Source: DFXE01 sp032054765 (GTDB taxonomy: Bacteria > Bacteroidota > Bacteroidia > Bacteroidales > Tannerellaceae). Taken from it: 64,000 nt of DNA. Positions 49,354 to 57,692 of the stretch are shown in pieces. The notes below the pieces were generated by a model. That model saw only the letters and a list, made by a program, of their open reading frames with translations, had not been told where the DNA came from and ran no database searches. Each line of letters starts with the position of its first letter. Positions within the stretch are counted from its first letter, which is position 1. The translations under genes were made by a program, and so were the position numbers. Where the stretch lies: NCBI GenBank assembly GCA_032054765.1, contig DAMBSC010000019.1, positions 26,965 through 90,964 of the forward strand, read 5' to 3'.

Positions 49354-50505
49354 TTACTTAGATTGTTCAAGAATATCTAAACCTGCTGCTAACCAAACAT
49401 CAATATCGTCAGGATAATGCTGTGAATTATAGGTATCACTACGTTTTTTACCCAGACGTACAATTACCGCATTCTTATCAGGGATAGCAAATACATATTG
49501 TCCCAGAATTCCGCGCATATATGAAATCTTCAATCCTTCATACGTTAAAGACCAAAACTGGAAACCATAGCAATTGTTTGGAATATTGTTTCCTATATCC
49601 CAAAGTGATGTATCCGGAGAGAGGGCTTCTTTAAGATATCCTTCAGAAATTAATTGTTTATCATTCCAATTACCATTGTTTAATAGAAGCTGACCCCAAC
49701 GAGCAAAATCTCGTGCATTGCTATTGAAACAACAATATGCTTTTTCCATTCCATCTTCCCTATCGAGACTCCAAAGCGCATTCTCCTCAGCTTGCATCGG
49801 TGTCCATAGTTTCCTTGAAACATAATCACTTATTGGTTCACCGACAGCCTTTTCCAATACAAATGCCAACAATTGTGTGACACCACTTTGATATAAGAAA
49901 TTCACTCCCGGTTCTTCTATTTCTTTCATTCCAAAAGCAATTTTATACAAATCGTTTCCGTAATATAATTTTGTAGTAGGCGAGAACGGTGAAGAATAGG
50001 CTTCCTGAAAGTCAACACCGGCACTCATTGTAAGAAGATGTCTTAGCGTTAAAATTTTACCATTATACCCTTTAAACTCAGGAAAGAAATCACTTACCGG
50101 TTGATCTACACTTTGAATATAACCATCATCTATAGCACATCCGATACCTAATGAGACAATACTTTTTGCCATTGAAAATGAATTACTGTGCGACTGCGAT
50201 GAATAGCCTTCCCAATACTCCTCATGTAGTAATTGATTATCTTTTATTACCACAAAAGCAACTGTTTCATATTCTTCAAAGTAGGTTTTATACTCTGGTG
50301 CAACTGATAAAGTATTGTAAGCCTCGGCCCTCTCCCATGGTTGAGGATCCCCAGCCTTAACTATCCGATTGTCAAAGATTGAATACTGATCTATTGTAGG
50401 CAATAAATGTACGATTGCCCTACGTAGGTAATAATTAGACGGCAATAATAAGAAACCACCTAATAAACAAATAACCACAATAAGAAATATCCCTAATTTT
50501 TTCAT
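49354..50505 (-). CDS. Serine hydrolase of the beta-lactamase class C/esterase fold
   Basis: The 383-residue protein has an N-terminal membrane segment (about residues 3-23), so it is likely membrane-anchored and periplasmic. The SxxK motif is FSMAKSIVSLGIGCAIDDGY at about 110-129. The second motif is seen as LYQSGVTQLLAFVLEK at about 204-219, where Tyr and Ser match the YxN/S position. Its overall form matches the family of 6-aminohexanoate hydrolases and esterases. Relatives are often annotated as beta-lactamases without antibiotic activity. Substrate unknown. It lies in line with GH43 and CBM9 genes. Confidence 0.82.
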   Translation of the reverse strand: MKKLGIFLIVVICLLGGFLLLPSNYYLRRAIVHLLPTIDQYSIFDNRIVKAGDPQPWERAEAYNTLSVAPEYKTYFEEYETVAFVVIKDNQLLHEEYWEGYSSQSHSNSFSMAKSIVSLGIGCAIDDGYIQSVDQPVSDFFPEFKGYNGKILTLRHLLTMSAGVDFQEAYSSPFSPTTKLYYGNDLYKIAFGMKEIEEPGVNFLYQSGVTQLLAFVLEKAVGEPISDYVSRKLWTPMQAEENALWSLDREDGMEKAYCCFNSNARDFARWGQLLLNNGNWNDKQLISEGYLKEALSPDTSLWDIGNNIPNNCYGFQFWSLTYEGLKISYMRGILGQYVFAIPDKNAVIVRLGKKRSDTYNSQHYPDDIDVWLAAGLDILEQSK

Positions 50506-50512
50506 TTATTTA

Positions 50513-51031
50513 TTAATCTTCATTATACCAGGAAGAATACATATGGTAATTATTCGCTATTTTTTGATTAATTTCTTTGGATTGTTCAGGATCAACCTTC
50601 TTTACGAATTTAGCAGGAACACCTGCATAAATACTACCGGGTTCAACAATAGTGTTACTAAGTACAACGGAACCTGCGGCAATAATAGCGCCCTCTCCTA
50701 TAACAGCATGATCTAATACTACAGAACCCATTCCGATTAAAGCCCCATCACATATTTTTGCACCATGAATAGTTACATTATGCCCTACTGATACATCATT
50801 ACCGATTTCTACAACAGATTTCTGATATAAAGTATGCAATACAGAACCATCCTGAATATTAACTCCATTTCCGATCCTGATAGAATTTACATCACCTCGT
50901 AATACGGTTCCGAACCATATACTGCAACCTTCTCCCATTTCCACATCTCCTATTATCACAGCATTATCCGCCAGATATGTATCTTTACCTATTTTAGGAG
51001 TAAAACCTCTTACTGATTTAATTAAAGCCAC
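50513..51031 (-). CDS. Gamma-type carbonic anhydrase family protein
   Basis: The 172-residue protein is a left-handed beta-helix of hexapeptide repeats, including NAVIIGDVEMGEGCSIWFGT at about 23-42 and LRGDVNSIRIGNGVNIQDGS at about 44-63. The metal-ligand histidines are in VLHTLYQK (about 65), VSVGHNVTIHGAKI (about 81-94) and nearby. This is the YrdA/PaaY pattern. Proteins of this group bind zinc or iron at the trimer interface. Many have low or no carbonic anhydrase activity. It is 7 nt upstream of the serine hydrolase gene on the same strand. Confidence 0.87.
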   Translation of the reverse strand: MALIKSVRGFTPKIGKDTYLADNAVIIGDVEMGEGCSIWFGTVLRGDVNSIRIGNGVNIQDGSVLHTLYQKSVVEIGNDVSVGHNVTIHGAKICDGALIGMGSVVLDHAVIGEGAIIAAGSVVLSNTIVEPGSIYAGVPAKFVKKVDPEQSKEINQKIANNYHMYSSWYNED

Positions 51032-51047
51032 TTTTTTAACGATTAAT

Positions 51048-51105
51048 GATTAACGATTAATGATTAATATGTATGCCTTTATTTGTTAATCATTAATCGT
51101 TAATC
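51048..51105. repeat. 20-bp inverted repeat of GATTAAT/GATTAAC units
   Basis: Arms 51048-51067 and 51086-51105 are perfect complements around 18 nt. The left arm region also contains direct repeats of a 13-nt unit (CGATTAATGATTA). It lies between pepP and the carbonic anhydrase gene, both on the minus strand, and could end or process the pepP transcript. Confidence 0.75.
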
Positions 51106-51109
51106 GTTA

Positions 51110-52894
51110 TTATATTTCTTTTGTTTTCTCTTTCAACCACTCTATTTCTCCTTGATCCAAGAATGGACATAATTTCTCATATACCATTTGGTTATATTTG
51201 TTTAACCATGCATGCTCCCGTATTGAAAGCATCTCTACTATTACAAGGTTTGTATCAATATAACAGAGTGTTAATGTCTCGAATGATAAAAATTTACCGA
51301 ATTCTGTTTCACTGTCTTCACGTACTACTATCATATTTTCAATACGAATCCCGTATTCATTAGCGCGATAAATACCCGGCTCATTACTGATCACCATGCC
51401 TTCCAGCAATTTAACATGGTTTTCTTCCATACGTATATTCTGAGGTCCTTCATGAACATTCAGGCAGTGACCTATCCCATGTCCCGTTCCATGCAGGTAA
51501 TTGAGACCGGAATCCCATAAGGCTTTACGTGCGAGAATATCCAATTGTGAACCTCGGGTACCGACAGGGAATTTAGATTTTGCCAGACTGATATGCCCTT
51601 TCAATACTCGGGTATAATCTTTCTTCATGCCTTCAGTCGGTTCACTCAAAGCTATTGTACGTGTAATATCAGTAGTGCCATCCAGATATTGAGCGCCGGA
51701 ATCAATTAATAAGAGGCCTTCCGGTTTAATGGTAGAATCGGTTTCCGGAGTGGCGCTATAATGAACGATAGCTCCATGAGGGCCATATCCGCATATCGTA
51801 CTGAAACTATCAGAAATATATAATGGCTGTTCAGCACGGAATGCTGAGAGTTTTTCAGCAGCACTTATCTCCGTTATACTTTCATCAGAGACCAATTGCT
51901 TCTCTAACCACATATAAAAACGTGTAAGAGCCACTCCATCCTTAATCAACGCATTCTTAAAACCGGCTATTTCGGTTTCGTTTTTTAGGCTTTTCAGTAA
52001 GTTAACCGGTGTGATACCTTCTATAATTTCGCAACTTTTAGGTATGGCTTCATACAATACCGCATTCGTTTTTGCCGGATCGATAAAGACTGTTGTTTTC
52101 TCCGGTAAACGATTGAGATAAGAAACTATCTTATTGTAATCTGCCAGTACCACACCTTCTTTCTTAAGATGTTCAGCAATATCAGCTGTTAATTTCTCCG
52201 GCAGAATAAATAGGACTGTTTCATCCTCAGAAACAAAACCATAACTTACTGCAACAGGGTTATATTCAACATCATTCCCACGAATATTAAATGTCCATGC
52301 AATCTCATCAAGCGCTCCTAATATCAGACAATCTGCTCCTGATTCACGAAGTTTATTATTAATTTGATCTAATTTATCTTCTACCGACTTACCTGTTATT
52401 TCCACGGGCAGTTCAAATAATTTATTTCCCGGAATAGCCGGGCGATCCTTCCATATTTCGTTTATTAGATCAATAGAAATATTTAGTCCTATTCGCTTTT
52501 TAGATAATGCTTTCTTCAACAAACGAACATCAGCCAGGCTATATGATTCGCCATCCAATCCTACAGTTTGACCCTCTTCCAATTCATGAAGCAGAAAATT
52601 ATTTATTGTCGGGGTTTCCGGAAGCATCATTTTATACAGTTCTATATCCGAACCTTTTAATTCATCTGCTGCCTGCAAAAAGTAACGTGAGTCCGTCCAC
52701 AAGCCGGCTTTATCAGCCGTAACAACTATTGTTCCGGCAGAACCGGTAAAGCCCGATATCCACTGACGGGATTTCCAACGAGCCGGAACATATTCACTTA
52801 AATGAGGATCAGAACTTGGTATGATATAAGCATCCACCTTATGTTCCGCCATTACTTTCCGTAAAGCCGTTATTTTCTCTTGTATGCTATTCAT
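51110..52894 (-). CDS. pepP: Xaa-Pro aminopeptidase (M24B metallopeptidase)
   Basis: The frame is open from 52948, but MNSIQEKITALRKVM at 52894 is the likely start. A TACATTTG box at 52944-52937 lies between the two and would be the promoter. The 594-residue product has two N-terminal creatinase-like domains and a C-terminal pita-bread catalytic domain from about 310. Metal-binding residues appear in LLLIDSGAQYLDGTTDITRT (Asp pair), YLHGTGHGIGHCLNVHEGPQ (His) and MVISNEPGIYRANEYGIRIE (Glu). Length and domains match the long cytoplasmic three-domain aminopeptidase P of Bacteroidales. It removes N-terminal residues that precede proline. Confidence 0.92.
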   Translation of the reverse strand: MNSIQEKITALRKVMAEHKVDAYIIPSSDPHLSEYVPARWKSRQWISGFTGSAGTIVVTADKAGLWTDSRYFLQAADELKGSDIELYKMMLPETPTINNFLLHELEEGQTVGLDGESYSLADVRLLKKALSKKRIGLNISIDLINEIWKDRPAIPGNKLFELPVEITGKSVEDKLDQINNKLRESGADCLILGALDEIAWTFNIRGNDVEYNPVAVSYGFVSEDETVLFILPEKLTADIAEHLKKEGVVLADYNKIVSYLNRLPEKTTVFIDPAKTNAVLYEAIPKSCEIIEGITPVNLLKSLKNETEIAGFKNALIKDGVALTRFYMWLEKQLVSDESITEISAAEKLSAFRAEQPLYISDSFSTICGYGPHGAIVHYSATPETDSTIKPEGLLLIDSGAQYLDGTTDITRTIALSEPTEGMKKDYTRVLKGHISLAKSKFPVGTRGSQLDILARKALWDSGLNYLHGTGHGIGHCLNVHEGPQNIRMEENHVKLLEGMVISNEPGIYRANEYGIRIENMIVVREDSETEFGKFLSFETLTLCYIDTNLVIVEMLSIREHAWLNKYNQMVYEKLCPFLDQGEIEWLKEKTKEI

Positions 52895-52936
52895 CCTATA
52901 ACATATTAATTTCCAAATTTCATTTTTACAATAATG

Positions 52937-52944
52937 CAAATGTA
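52937..52944 (-). promoter_or_regulatory. -7 box for pepP
   Basis: Read on the minus strand, TACATTTG matches TAnnTTTG 42 nt before the start codon at 52894. GTTTATATCAT, similar to the gdhA and eno -33 regions, lies upstream (52971-52961). Confidence 0.5.
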
Positions 52945-53069
52945 ACAAATAAAATACACCATGATATAAACTATTTTATGATAAAAGGGTTAAAAAAGAA
53001 GTCAATTCCGTCATTTAGTCATCGGTATGATATTTTTATCAAAAGAAGCCATGATTACTTTTTTTTTAA

Positions 53070-53077
53070 TATCTTTG
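53070..53077 (+). promoter_or_regulatory. -7 box for the lipoprotein-mtnA unit
   Basis: TATCTTTG matches TAnnTTTG 43 nt before the start at 53121. No clear -33 box is seen. Confidence 0.4.
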
Positions 53078-53120
53078 GTTCTATGATAACAATTAAATCC
53101 TTACTAAAATAATATATATT

Positions 53121-53972
53121 ATGAAAGTGCAATGGATTATTATAATACTAAGTGTTTTTACAGGTTTAGCATCCTCCTGTACGACTTATTACTATTCTAC
53201 TATAGAGACAAATCAATGGAAAGTCAACAAACTGGATAATGGTGATTTTACACAGGAAAACGATACGGTCGCTATTACCTATTGTTTTTATGGAGAGAAT
53301 CTACCTATTGAAATAACAATATATAATAAGCTTGATCAACCGCTTTTCCTCGACTGGCAACAGTCAGCTATAATAGTAGAAGATGCTGTTACCAGTTATT
53401 ACAATAAAAATATACTTGTGAAGGGAGAAGTTAACAGTAATACATATACCTACCGTGATTATCTATTTCCACACACCAATTATTCTAATACTTTCGGAAA
53501 TTTTGCAGGACAGGCTTCAGTTCCTGAAGGAGTGGCTTTTATCCCTCCCAAATCAATGATAAATAGTACACCTGTAACGTTAGACAATTTTACTTTCGAT
53601 CGCATACGTAATGATGTATATTCAAAAGGTAAATTCGAAGGAATAGATTCCAATGTGAAAAATGTAAAAATCCTGAAATTCAAAGAGGATGAATCGCCCT
53701 TACGTTTCCGTAGCTACCTTACATTATATACAATAACTCCCAACGGTGTACGTGAAAAACAAATGACCTATGAGCAAAGCTTCTATATATCCACGCTTAT
53801 GAAATCCGGTTCATTGAGGCCCAAAAATGTACCGGCGCATCAGCAACAAAGAGGAGATTTCTTTTATGTTCGTAAAGAAAAGGGAAATTCTATTGCTTTT
53901 ATCACAGCAGGAGTAGTTGCGATAGGTGTTGCAGGTGTTGCCATCGAAGCGTCTTCACCTAGAAGGAATTAA
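53121..53972 (+). CDS. Lipoprotein of unknown function
   Basis: The 283-residue protein has a signal peptide with lipobox LASSCT (Cys at about 20). The body is beta-rich (ITYCFYGENLPIEITIYNKL, then DQPLFLDWQQSAIIVEDAV), which suggests an immunoglobulin-like or similar fold. A Gly/Ala-rich hydrophobic segment near the C-terminus (FITAGVVAIGVAGVAIEA) could insert in a membrane. I do not recognise a named family. It is 18 nt upstream of mtnA and may share a transcript with it, but no functional link is evident. Confidence 0.7.
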   Translation: MKVQWIIIILSVFTGLASSCTTYYYSTIETNQWKVNKLDNGDFTQENDTVAITYCFYGENLPIEITIYNKLDQPLFLDWQQSAIIVEDAVTSYYNKNILVKGEVNSNTYTYRDYLFPHTNYSNTFGNFAGQASVPEGVAFIPPKSMINSTPVTLDNFTFDRIRNDVYSKGKFEGIDSNVKNVKILKFKEDESPLRFRSYLTLYTITPNGVREKQMTYEQSFYISTLMKSGSLRPKNVPAHQQQRGDFFYVRKEKGNSIAFITAGVVAIGVAGVAIEASSPRRN

Positions 53973-53990
53973 TCAAAAAAGATTACAAAA

Positions 53991-55058
53991 TTGAAACAGG
54001 AACTCTTATCTCTTAAAACAGTATCTCTGAATAAATATTCAGATACTGTAATTATTTTAGATCAGACTCAATTACCTGAAAAGGAAACATACTTATATCT
54101 CACTTCACCTGAAGATGTATGGGATGCTATTTACCATTTGAAAGTGAGAGGTGCACCAGCTATCGGGATAACTGCTGCATATGGTATTTATATCTGTAGT
54201 AAACAAATAGAAACAGATTCTTATACTATCTTTTTGGGGAAATTTAATGAAATAAAAAATTATTTTGCTTCCTCACGTCCTACTGCTGTCAACCTAATGA
54301 CAGCTTTAAACCGAATGGAAAAAGTTATAATCTCAAGTCCTGATAAAAAAGTTCCTGAGATAAAACAATTACTTCGCATTGAAGCTGAAGCTATACGGGC
54401 AGAAGATGCCGAAGCCTGCCGAAAGATAGGAGAATATGGCCTTTCACTTCTCCATCCTAATGCGGGGATCCTCACTCATTGTAATGCAGGACATTTGGCA
54501 GTATCAGAATATGGAACCGCTCTTGCTCCTATATATTTAGGTCAAGAACAAGGCTATTCATTTAAAGTTTTTGCCGACGAAACCCGTCCCTTATTACAAG
54601 GTGCCCGCTTGACTGCTTACGAGCTGCAAAGAGCAGGTATAGATACAACTTTGATCTGTGATAATATGGCTGCATCAGTAATGCAAAAAGGATGGATACA
54701 AGCTGTACTTGTAGGTTGTGATAGGATTGCGATGAATGGAGATGTAGCAAATAAAATAGGAACATTGGGAGTGGCCATATTAGCTCAACATTACAATATC
54801 CCTTTCTATGTACTTGGGCCAACAACAACGATTGATTTTTCATCATCAAATGGTAGTTCTATTTTGATTGAAGAACGTAAAGCCGAAGAAATAACAGATA
54901 TGTGGTACAAACATCGAATGGCACCTAAAAATATAAATGTTTTTAATCCCTCTTTTGATGTAACACCTAATAACCTGATAACGGCAATAATTACTGAAAA
55001 AGGAATCGTTTATCCACCATATAACGATAATTTACTTTTGACGACACACCCTAAATAA
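53991..55058 (+). CDS. mtnA: S-methyl-5-thioribose-1-phosphate isomerase
   Basis: The 355-residue enzyme converts methylthioribose-1-phosphate to methylthioribulose-1-phosphate in the methionine salvage pathway. It begins at TTG (MKQELLSLKTVSLNKYSD). The fold of eIF2B-like proteins is seen, with KVRGAPAIGITAAYGIYI at about 50-67, the catalytic Cys in GILTHCNAGHLAVSEYGTAL at about 158-177, and the catalytic Asp in VLVGCDRIAMNGDVANKIGT at about 240-259. TIDFSSSNGSSILIEER is near 283. Other methionine salvage genes are not in the window. Related ribose-1,5-bisphosphate isomerases are shorter, which favours mtnA. Confidence 0.9.
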   Translation: MKQELLSLKTVSLNKYSDTVIILDQTQLPEKETYLYLTSPEDVWDAIYHLKVRGAPAIGITAAYGIYICSKQIETDSYTIFLGKFNEIKNYFASSRPTAVNLMTALNRMEKVIISSPDKKVPEIKQLLRIEAEAIRAEDAEACRKIGEYGLSLLHPNAGILTHCNAGHLAVSEYGTALAPIYLGQEQGYSFKVFADETRPLLQGARLTAYELQRAGIDTTLICDNMAASVMQKGWIQAVLVGCDRIAMNGDVANKIGTLGVAILAQHYNIPFYVLGPTTTIDFSSSNGSSILIEERKAEEITDMWYKHRMAPKNINVFNPSFDVTPNNLITAIITEKGIVYPPYNDNLLLTTHPK

Positions 55059-55119
55059 TGTATTTACACAATTTCAGAGTCAGTATACTATGTTAAGAAA
55101 TCTCTAAAATAAAAAATCC

Positions 55120-56379
55120 ATGGGAACATTTACTATTAACCTACGATCTTCCAAAAAGGATATGGAAGCTCCGGGGAGCTTGTTTATCCGTGCTGTGTAC
55201 CGCAGAAAAGTTCTGACATTGACTTTGCCTTATCGGCTCTATCCTTCCGAATGGGATATGTCTACGAGGAGCGTGATTTTACATCCTAGTATTAACACCA
55301 ATCGCAAAAATCAGCTCAGAAAAATCAAATCAGCTCTATCAGAGAATATACAACAACTACAAAATCATATTCAATCATTAAAAACAATGAATATAGATTT
55401 TACAGTATATGATATGTTGGATATTCTACGCCATAAAAAGAAAGACTGCTTATTGAAAGGATATGCTGCCCGTAAAGCACGAGAATTAAAAATATCAGGT
55501 CAGGAACGTACAGCCGAAGCATATCTTTCAACCATACGTTCATTTCAAAGATTCAACAAAGGAAACGATACACCCATTAGTCGCTTAGACGTTTCAACCA
55601 TAAACAGGTATGAGATATGGCTGAAAACACAAGGACGCTCTCTTAACACAATATCATTCTATATGCGTAATCTGCGCGCAATTTATAACCGCGCAATTGG
55701 AGAGGGAATTATTGAAGGTTCGTGTGCAAATCCATTTATACATGTCTACACAGGAGTACAAAAAACACGTAAGCGAGCACTTACAAAAGAAGAAGTATGT
55801 CTGCTGGATAATCTTGATTTTACTCATACTCATCATACGACTGACGTAAGAGATAGTGGGCTTGATTTAGCACGCGATATATTTCTCTTTTGTTTCCATG
55901 CTCGCGGGATGTCATTCGTGGATGTAGCATATCTCAGAAAGTCAGACCTACGCGAAGGTATAATAACATATCTACGACGTAAGACCGGTCAATTAATTGA
56001 AGTACGGGTAACCACTGCTATGCAGGCTATCATAGATCGACATAAATTAAAAACAGAAAATAGTCCTTTCCTTTTCCCCCTAATAACTAACTGTCAAAAA
56101 CCATACAGGAACCAATATCTTGCTTCTTTAAGGCTACAAAACAGTCGCCTACATCGCATTGCTCATTTACTTGGATTTAAGAAAAAGTTGACGACACATG
56201 TTTCTCGTCATTCTTGGGCTACAATAGCCAAAGGAGAGCGTTTGCCTTTATGGGTTATTAGCGAAGGATTGGGACATTCCAGCGAAAGAATGACCTATAC
56301 ATACCTGGCATCCTTTGATCGGACAATTCTGGACAAAGCTGTTGATAAAGTTTCGAAAGCCATAAAAAAAGCTGGTTAA
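55120..56379 (+). CDS. Tyrosine recombinase (phage integrase family, Bacteroidetes type)
   Basis: The 419-residue protein has an N-terminal arm-binding domain (KDMEAPGSLFIRAVYRRKVL at about 12-31, typical of Bacteroidetes integrases). A SAM-like core-binding domain follows at about 110-215, then the catalytic domain. Catalytic residues are Arg in CFHARGMSFVDVAYL (about 260), Lys in RRKTGQL (about 288), His and Arg in THVSRHSWATIAK (about 360-365), His in GLGHSSERMTYTYL (about 386) and the Tyr in the same segment (about 394-396). It ends 40 nt before the left arm of a perfect 29-bp inverted repeat that brackets an araC gene, and it is the obvious candidate to invert that segment. Integration of an element is an alternative, but no other mobile genes are near. 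Confidence 0.9.
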   Translation: MGTFTINLRSSKKDMEAPGSLFIRAVYRRKVLTLTLPYRLYPSEWDMSTRSVILHPSINTNRKNQLRKIKSALSENIQQLQNHIQSLKTMNIDFTVYDMLDILRHKKKDCLLKGYAARKARELKISGQERTAEAYLSTIRSFQRFNKGNDTPISRLDVSTINRYEIWLKTQGRSLNTISFYMRNLRAIYNRAIGEGIIEGSCANPFIHVYTGVQKTRKRALTKEEVCLLDNLDFTHTHHTTDVRDSGLDLARDIFLFCFHARGMSFVDVAYLRKSDLREGIITYLRRKTGQLIEVRVTTAMQAIIDRHKLKTENSPFLFPLITNCQKPYRNQYLASLRLQNSRLHRIAHLLGFKKKLTTHVSRHSWATIAKGERLPLWVISEGLGHSSERMTYTYLASFDRTILDKAVDKVSKAIKKAG

Positions 56380-56404
56380 TAGCACATTATAATACATTTT
56401 TGCC

Positions 56405-56412
56405 TATCTTTG
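56405..56412 (+). promoter_or_regulatory. Fixed -7-like box facing the invertible segment
   Basis: TATCTTTG matches TAnnTTTG and lies just outside the left repeat arm, pointing rightward. It reads antisense to araC in the present orientation and would read araC in sense after inversion. A -33 box is not clear. Confidence 0.4.
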
Positions 56413-56418
56413 TGAAAA

Positions 56419-56447
56419 TATCTTTCCATCACTTGGTAAGTGATGGA
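56419..56447 (+). repeat. Left inverted-repeat arm (recombination site candidate)
   Basis: This arm is the exact reverse complement of 57515-57543. It contains an internal palindrome, TCCATCACTT-GGT-AAGTGATGGA (56425-56447): 10-bp half-sites about a 3-nt asymmetric centre. That is the form expected for a tyrosine recombinase core site. Confidence 0.9.
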
Positions 56448-56478
56448 GTTTTAATTGAAGTATCCCCAAAACATGCTA

Positions 56479-56486
56479 CAAATGTA
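56479..56486 (-). promoter_or_regulatory. -7-like box inside the invertible segment
   Basis: Read on the minus strand, TACATTTG matches TAnnTTTG and points away from the fimbrial operon. Inversion of the segment would place it at about 57476-57483 facing the operon. TTTG boxes upstream are spaced 10 and 25 nt, so the -33 match is poor. Confidence 0.4.
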
Positions 56487-56571
56487 GAGAATCCTACAAA
56501 TTGATTGTTAACAAAAAAGTTCTTTTGTTTAATCAAAAGGTTCTTTTTAATATTAAAGAAAAAAAGAAATA

Positions 56572-57384
56572 TTATATTTTTCTTTTTTTACGAATAATAC
56601 TAGGCGAATTTCCTAAGTTTGTTTTACAAAAGGCTGTAAATTGCGATAATGAGCTAAAACCCATTCGGTAACTTATTTCACTAAAAGTCAATTTACTGTA
56701 TTTTATAAGGTAAAACATACGTTTTGCTTTTTGACGTTTCATCCATTGATAAGGCGTATCTCCAAAAGAGTTCCAAAAGCGACGCTTAAATACAGATAGA
56801 CTATAAGGTGAAAGTTTTACCAGTTCTTTTACCGTCGTTACTTCTAAATAATTTTTCATAACGAAATCAGTAAAAGTCTTATCTTCTGTTATTACTGGAA
56901 AGAAAAAATTTGTTGCCTCCTGCATGTTATATCCCGCCTTTATAATGTTGCAGAACTCAAATAATTTGACAGTAAAATACTCATAGCTCTGTGCGGAGAA
57001 ATTATTCAATACAGACAAAATGGTATCGGCTAGATTCCACAGATGACTATTCATCTTTAATTTACTGAAACAAGAATGTTTTGTCTTCTTTACAATTTGA
57101 TTTTCTGATATGGAAAAAAAATGTTCAGGAATATTCTTTCCCATACGTATATGAAGGCTGAGAAAAATAGCATATTCCAATACATCTAAATGATACAATG
57201 TTCCTTTAGAGAGAGTAAATACATCTCCTTTTTTTACATTACAACTATCATTTCCGTTTTCAAACATTAATCTAGCGTTTCCCTTTATTACGAAAACGAG
57301 CATGTCATCTTGTGTTTTCCCCTCACGATTATCAGGGGCAGGTACAGCTAGCTTTTCCATTAATAAATCGTTAATCCTTCTCAT
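56572..57384 (-). CDS. AraC family regulator within the invertible segment
   Basis: The 270-residue protein has an N-terminal cupin-like sensing domain (MLVFVIKGNARLMFENGNDS at about 28-47, KKGDVFTLSKGTLYHLDVLE at about 51-70) and a C-terminal AraC DNA-binding domain. The two HTH motifs are TVKELVKLSPYSLSVFKRRF at about 188-207 and LTFSEISYRMGFSSLSQFTA at about 233-252. It lies entirely between the 29-bp inverted repeats. Its own promoter candidate (57462-57492) is inside the segment and would move with it. It probably controls the three fimbrial-type genes that start at 57693. Activator or repressor role is unknown. Confidence 0.87.
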   Translation of the reverse strand: MRRINDLLMEKLAVPAPDNREGKTQDDMLVFVIKGNARLMFENGNDSCNVKKGDVFTLSKGTLYHLDVLEYAIFLSLHIRMGKNIPEHFFSISENQIVKKTKHSCFSKLKMNSHLWNLADTILSVLNNFSAQSYEYFTVKLFEFCNIIKAGYNMQEATNFFFPVITEDKTFTDFVMKNYLEVTTVKELVKLSPYSLSVFKRRFWNSFGDTPYQWMKRQKAKRMFYLIKYSKLTFSEISYRMGFSSLSQFTAFCKTNLGNSPSIIRKKRKI

Positions 57385-57386
57385 AG

Positions 57387-57394
57387 TAGCTTTG
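57387..57394 (+). promoter_or_regulatory. Plus-strand -7-like box near the araC start
   Basis: TAGCTTTG matches TAnnTTTG and faces the fimbrial operon in the present orientation. No -33 TTTG is seen at the expected spacing, so it may be fortuitous. Confidence 0.2.
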
Positions 57395-57461
57395 TTTTAT
57401 GGCGTTTATAAAATATCTGTTTACAATATGATTACATATACCTTCAATAAGAATACTCTTA

Positions 57462-57492
57462 GAAATGTAAAGCATTAATAAACAGGCTCAAG
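57462..57492 (-). promoter_or_regulatory. Promoter candidate for araC
   Basis: On the minus strand, CTTG (57492-57489) and TACATTTC (57469-57462, seven of eight consensus positions) are spaced 19 nt. The start codon is about 77 nt downstream. The stretch 57385-57692 has no gene. It holds this promoter, the right repeat arm, and an AT-rich leader of the fimbrial operon without an obvious TAnnTTTG box of its own. Confidence 0.45.
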
Positions 57493-57514
57493 TTTCTTCC
57501 CTTTTTAAATAACT

Positions 57515-57543
57515 TCCATCACTTACCAAGTGATGGAAAGATA
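57515..57543 (-). repeat. Right inverted-repeat arm (recombination site candidate)
   Basis: This is the exact reverse complement of 56419-56447, with the same internal palindrome around ACC. It lies 149 nt before the first fimbrial-type gene. Confidence 0.9.
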
Positions 57544-57692
57544 AAAAGGTATTATGAATGATATAGCAACAAATAATAAAAACAAAAAGAGGAATGTGGA
57601 TGGTTAGAGGTTCAACATCTATAAAAACAATAATTATAACCCCTTAACCACAAATCTCCGTAAAAATTATTAACCATTTACAATTAATAAGT

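Larger units (their letters stand above)
56419..57543. mobile_element. Candidate invertible DNA segment carrying araC
   Basis: The segment is bounded by perfect 29-bp inverted repeats (56419-56447 and 57515-57543) and contains the complete araC gene on the minus strand. It lies between a tyrosine recombinase gene and a fimbrial-type operon. Inversion would place araC on the plus strand directly behind the recombinase and would turn a TACATTTG box (56486-56479) to face the fimbrial genes. Only one orientation is visible here, so inversion is inferred. Confidence 0.7.

Noticed and set aside
47177..50505. Polysaccharide utilisation locus
   Set aside because: GH43 and CBM9-like genes are present, but no SusC/SusD pair or hybrid two-component sensor is near.
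55120..57543. Integrative element or prophage with its integrase
   Set aside because: There are no relaxase, conjugation, phage structural or excision genes nearby and no tRNA. The inverted repeats bracket only araC, which fits a local inversion system better.
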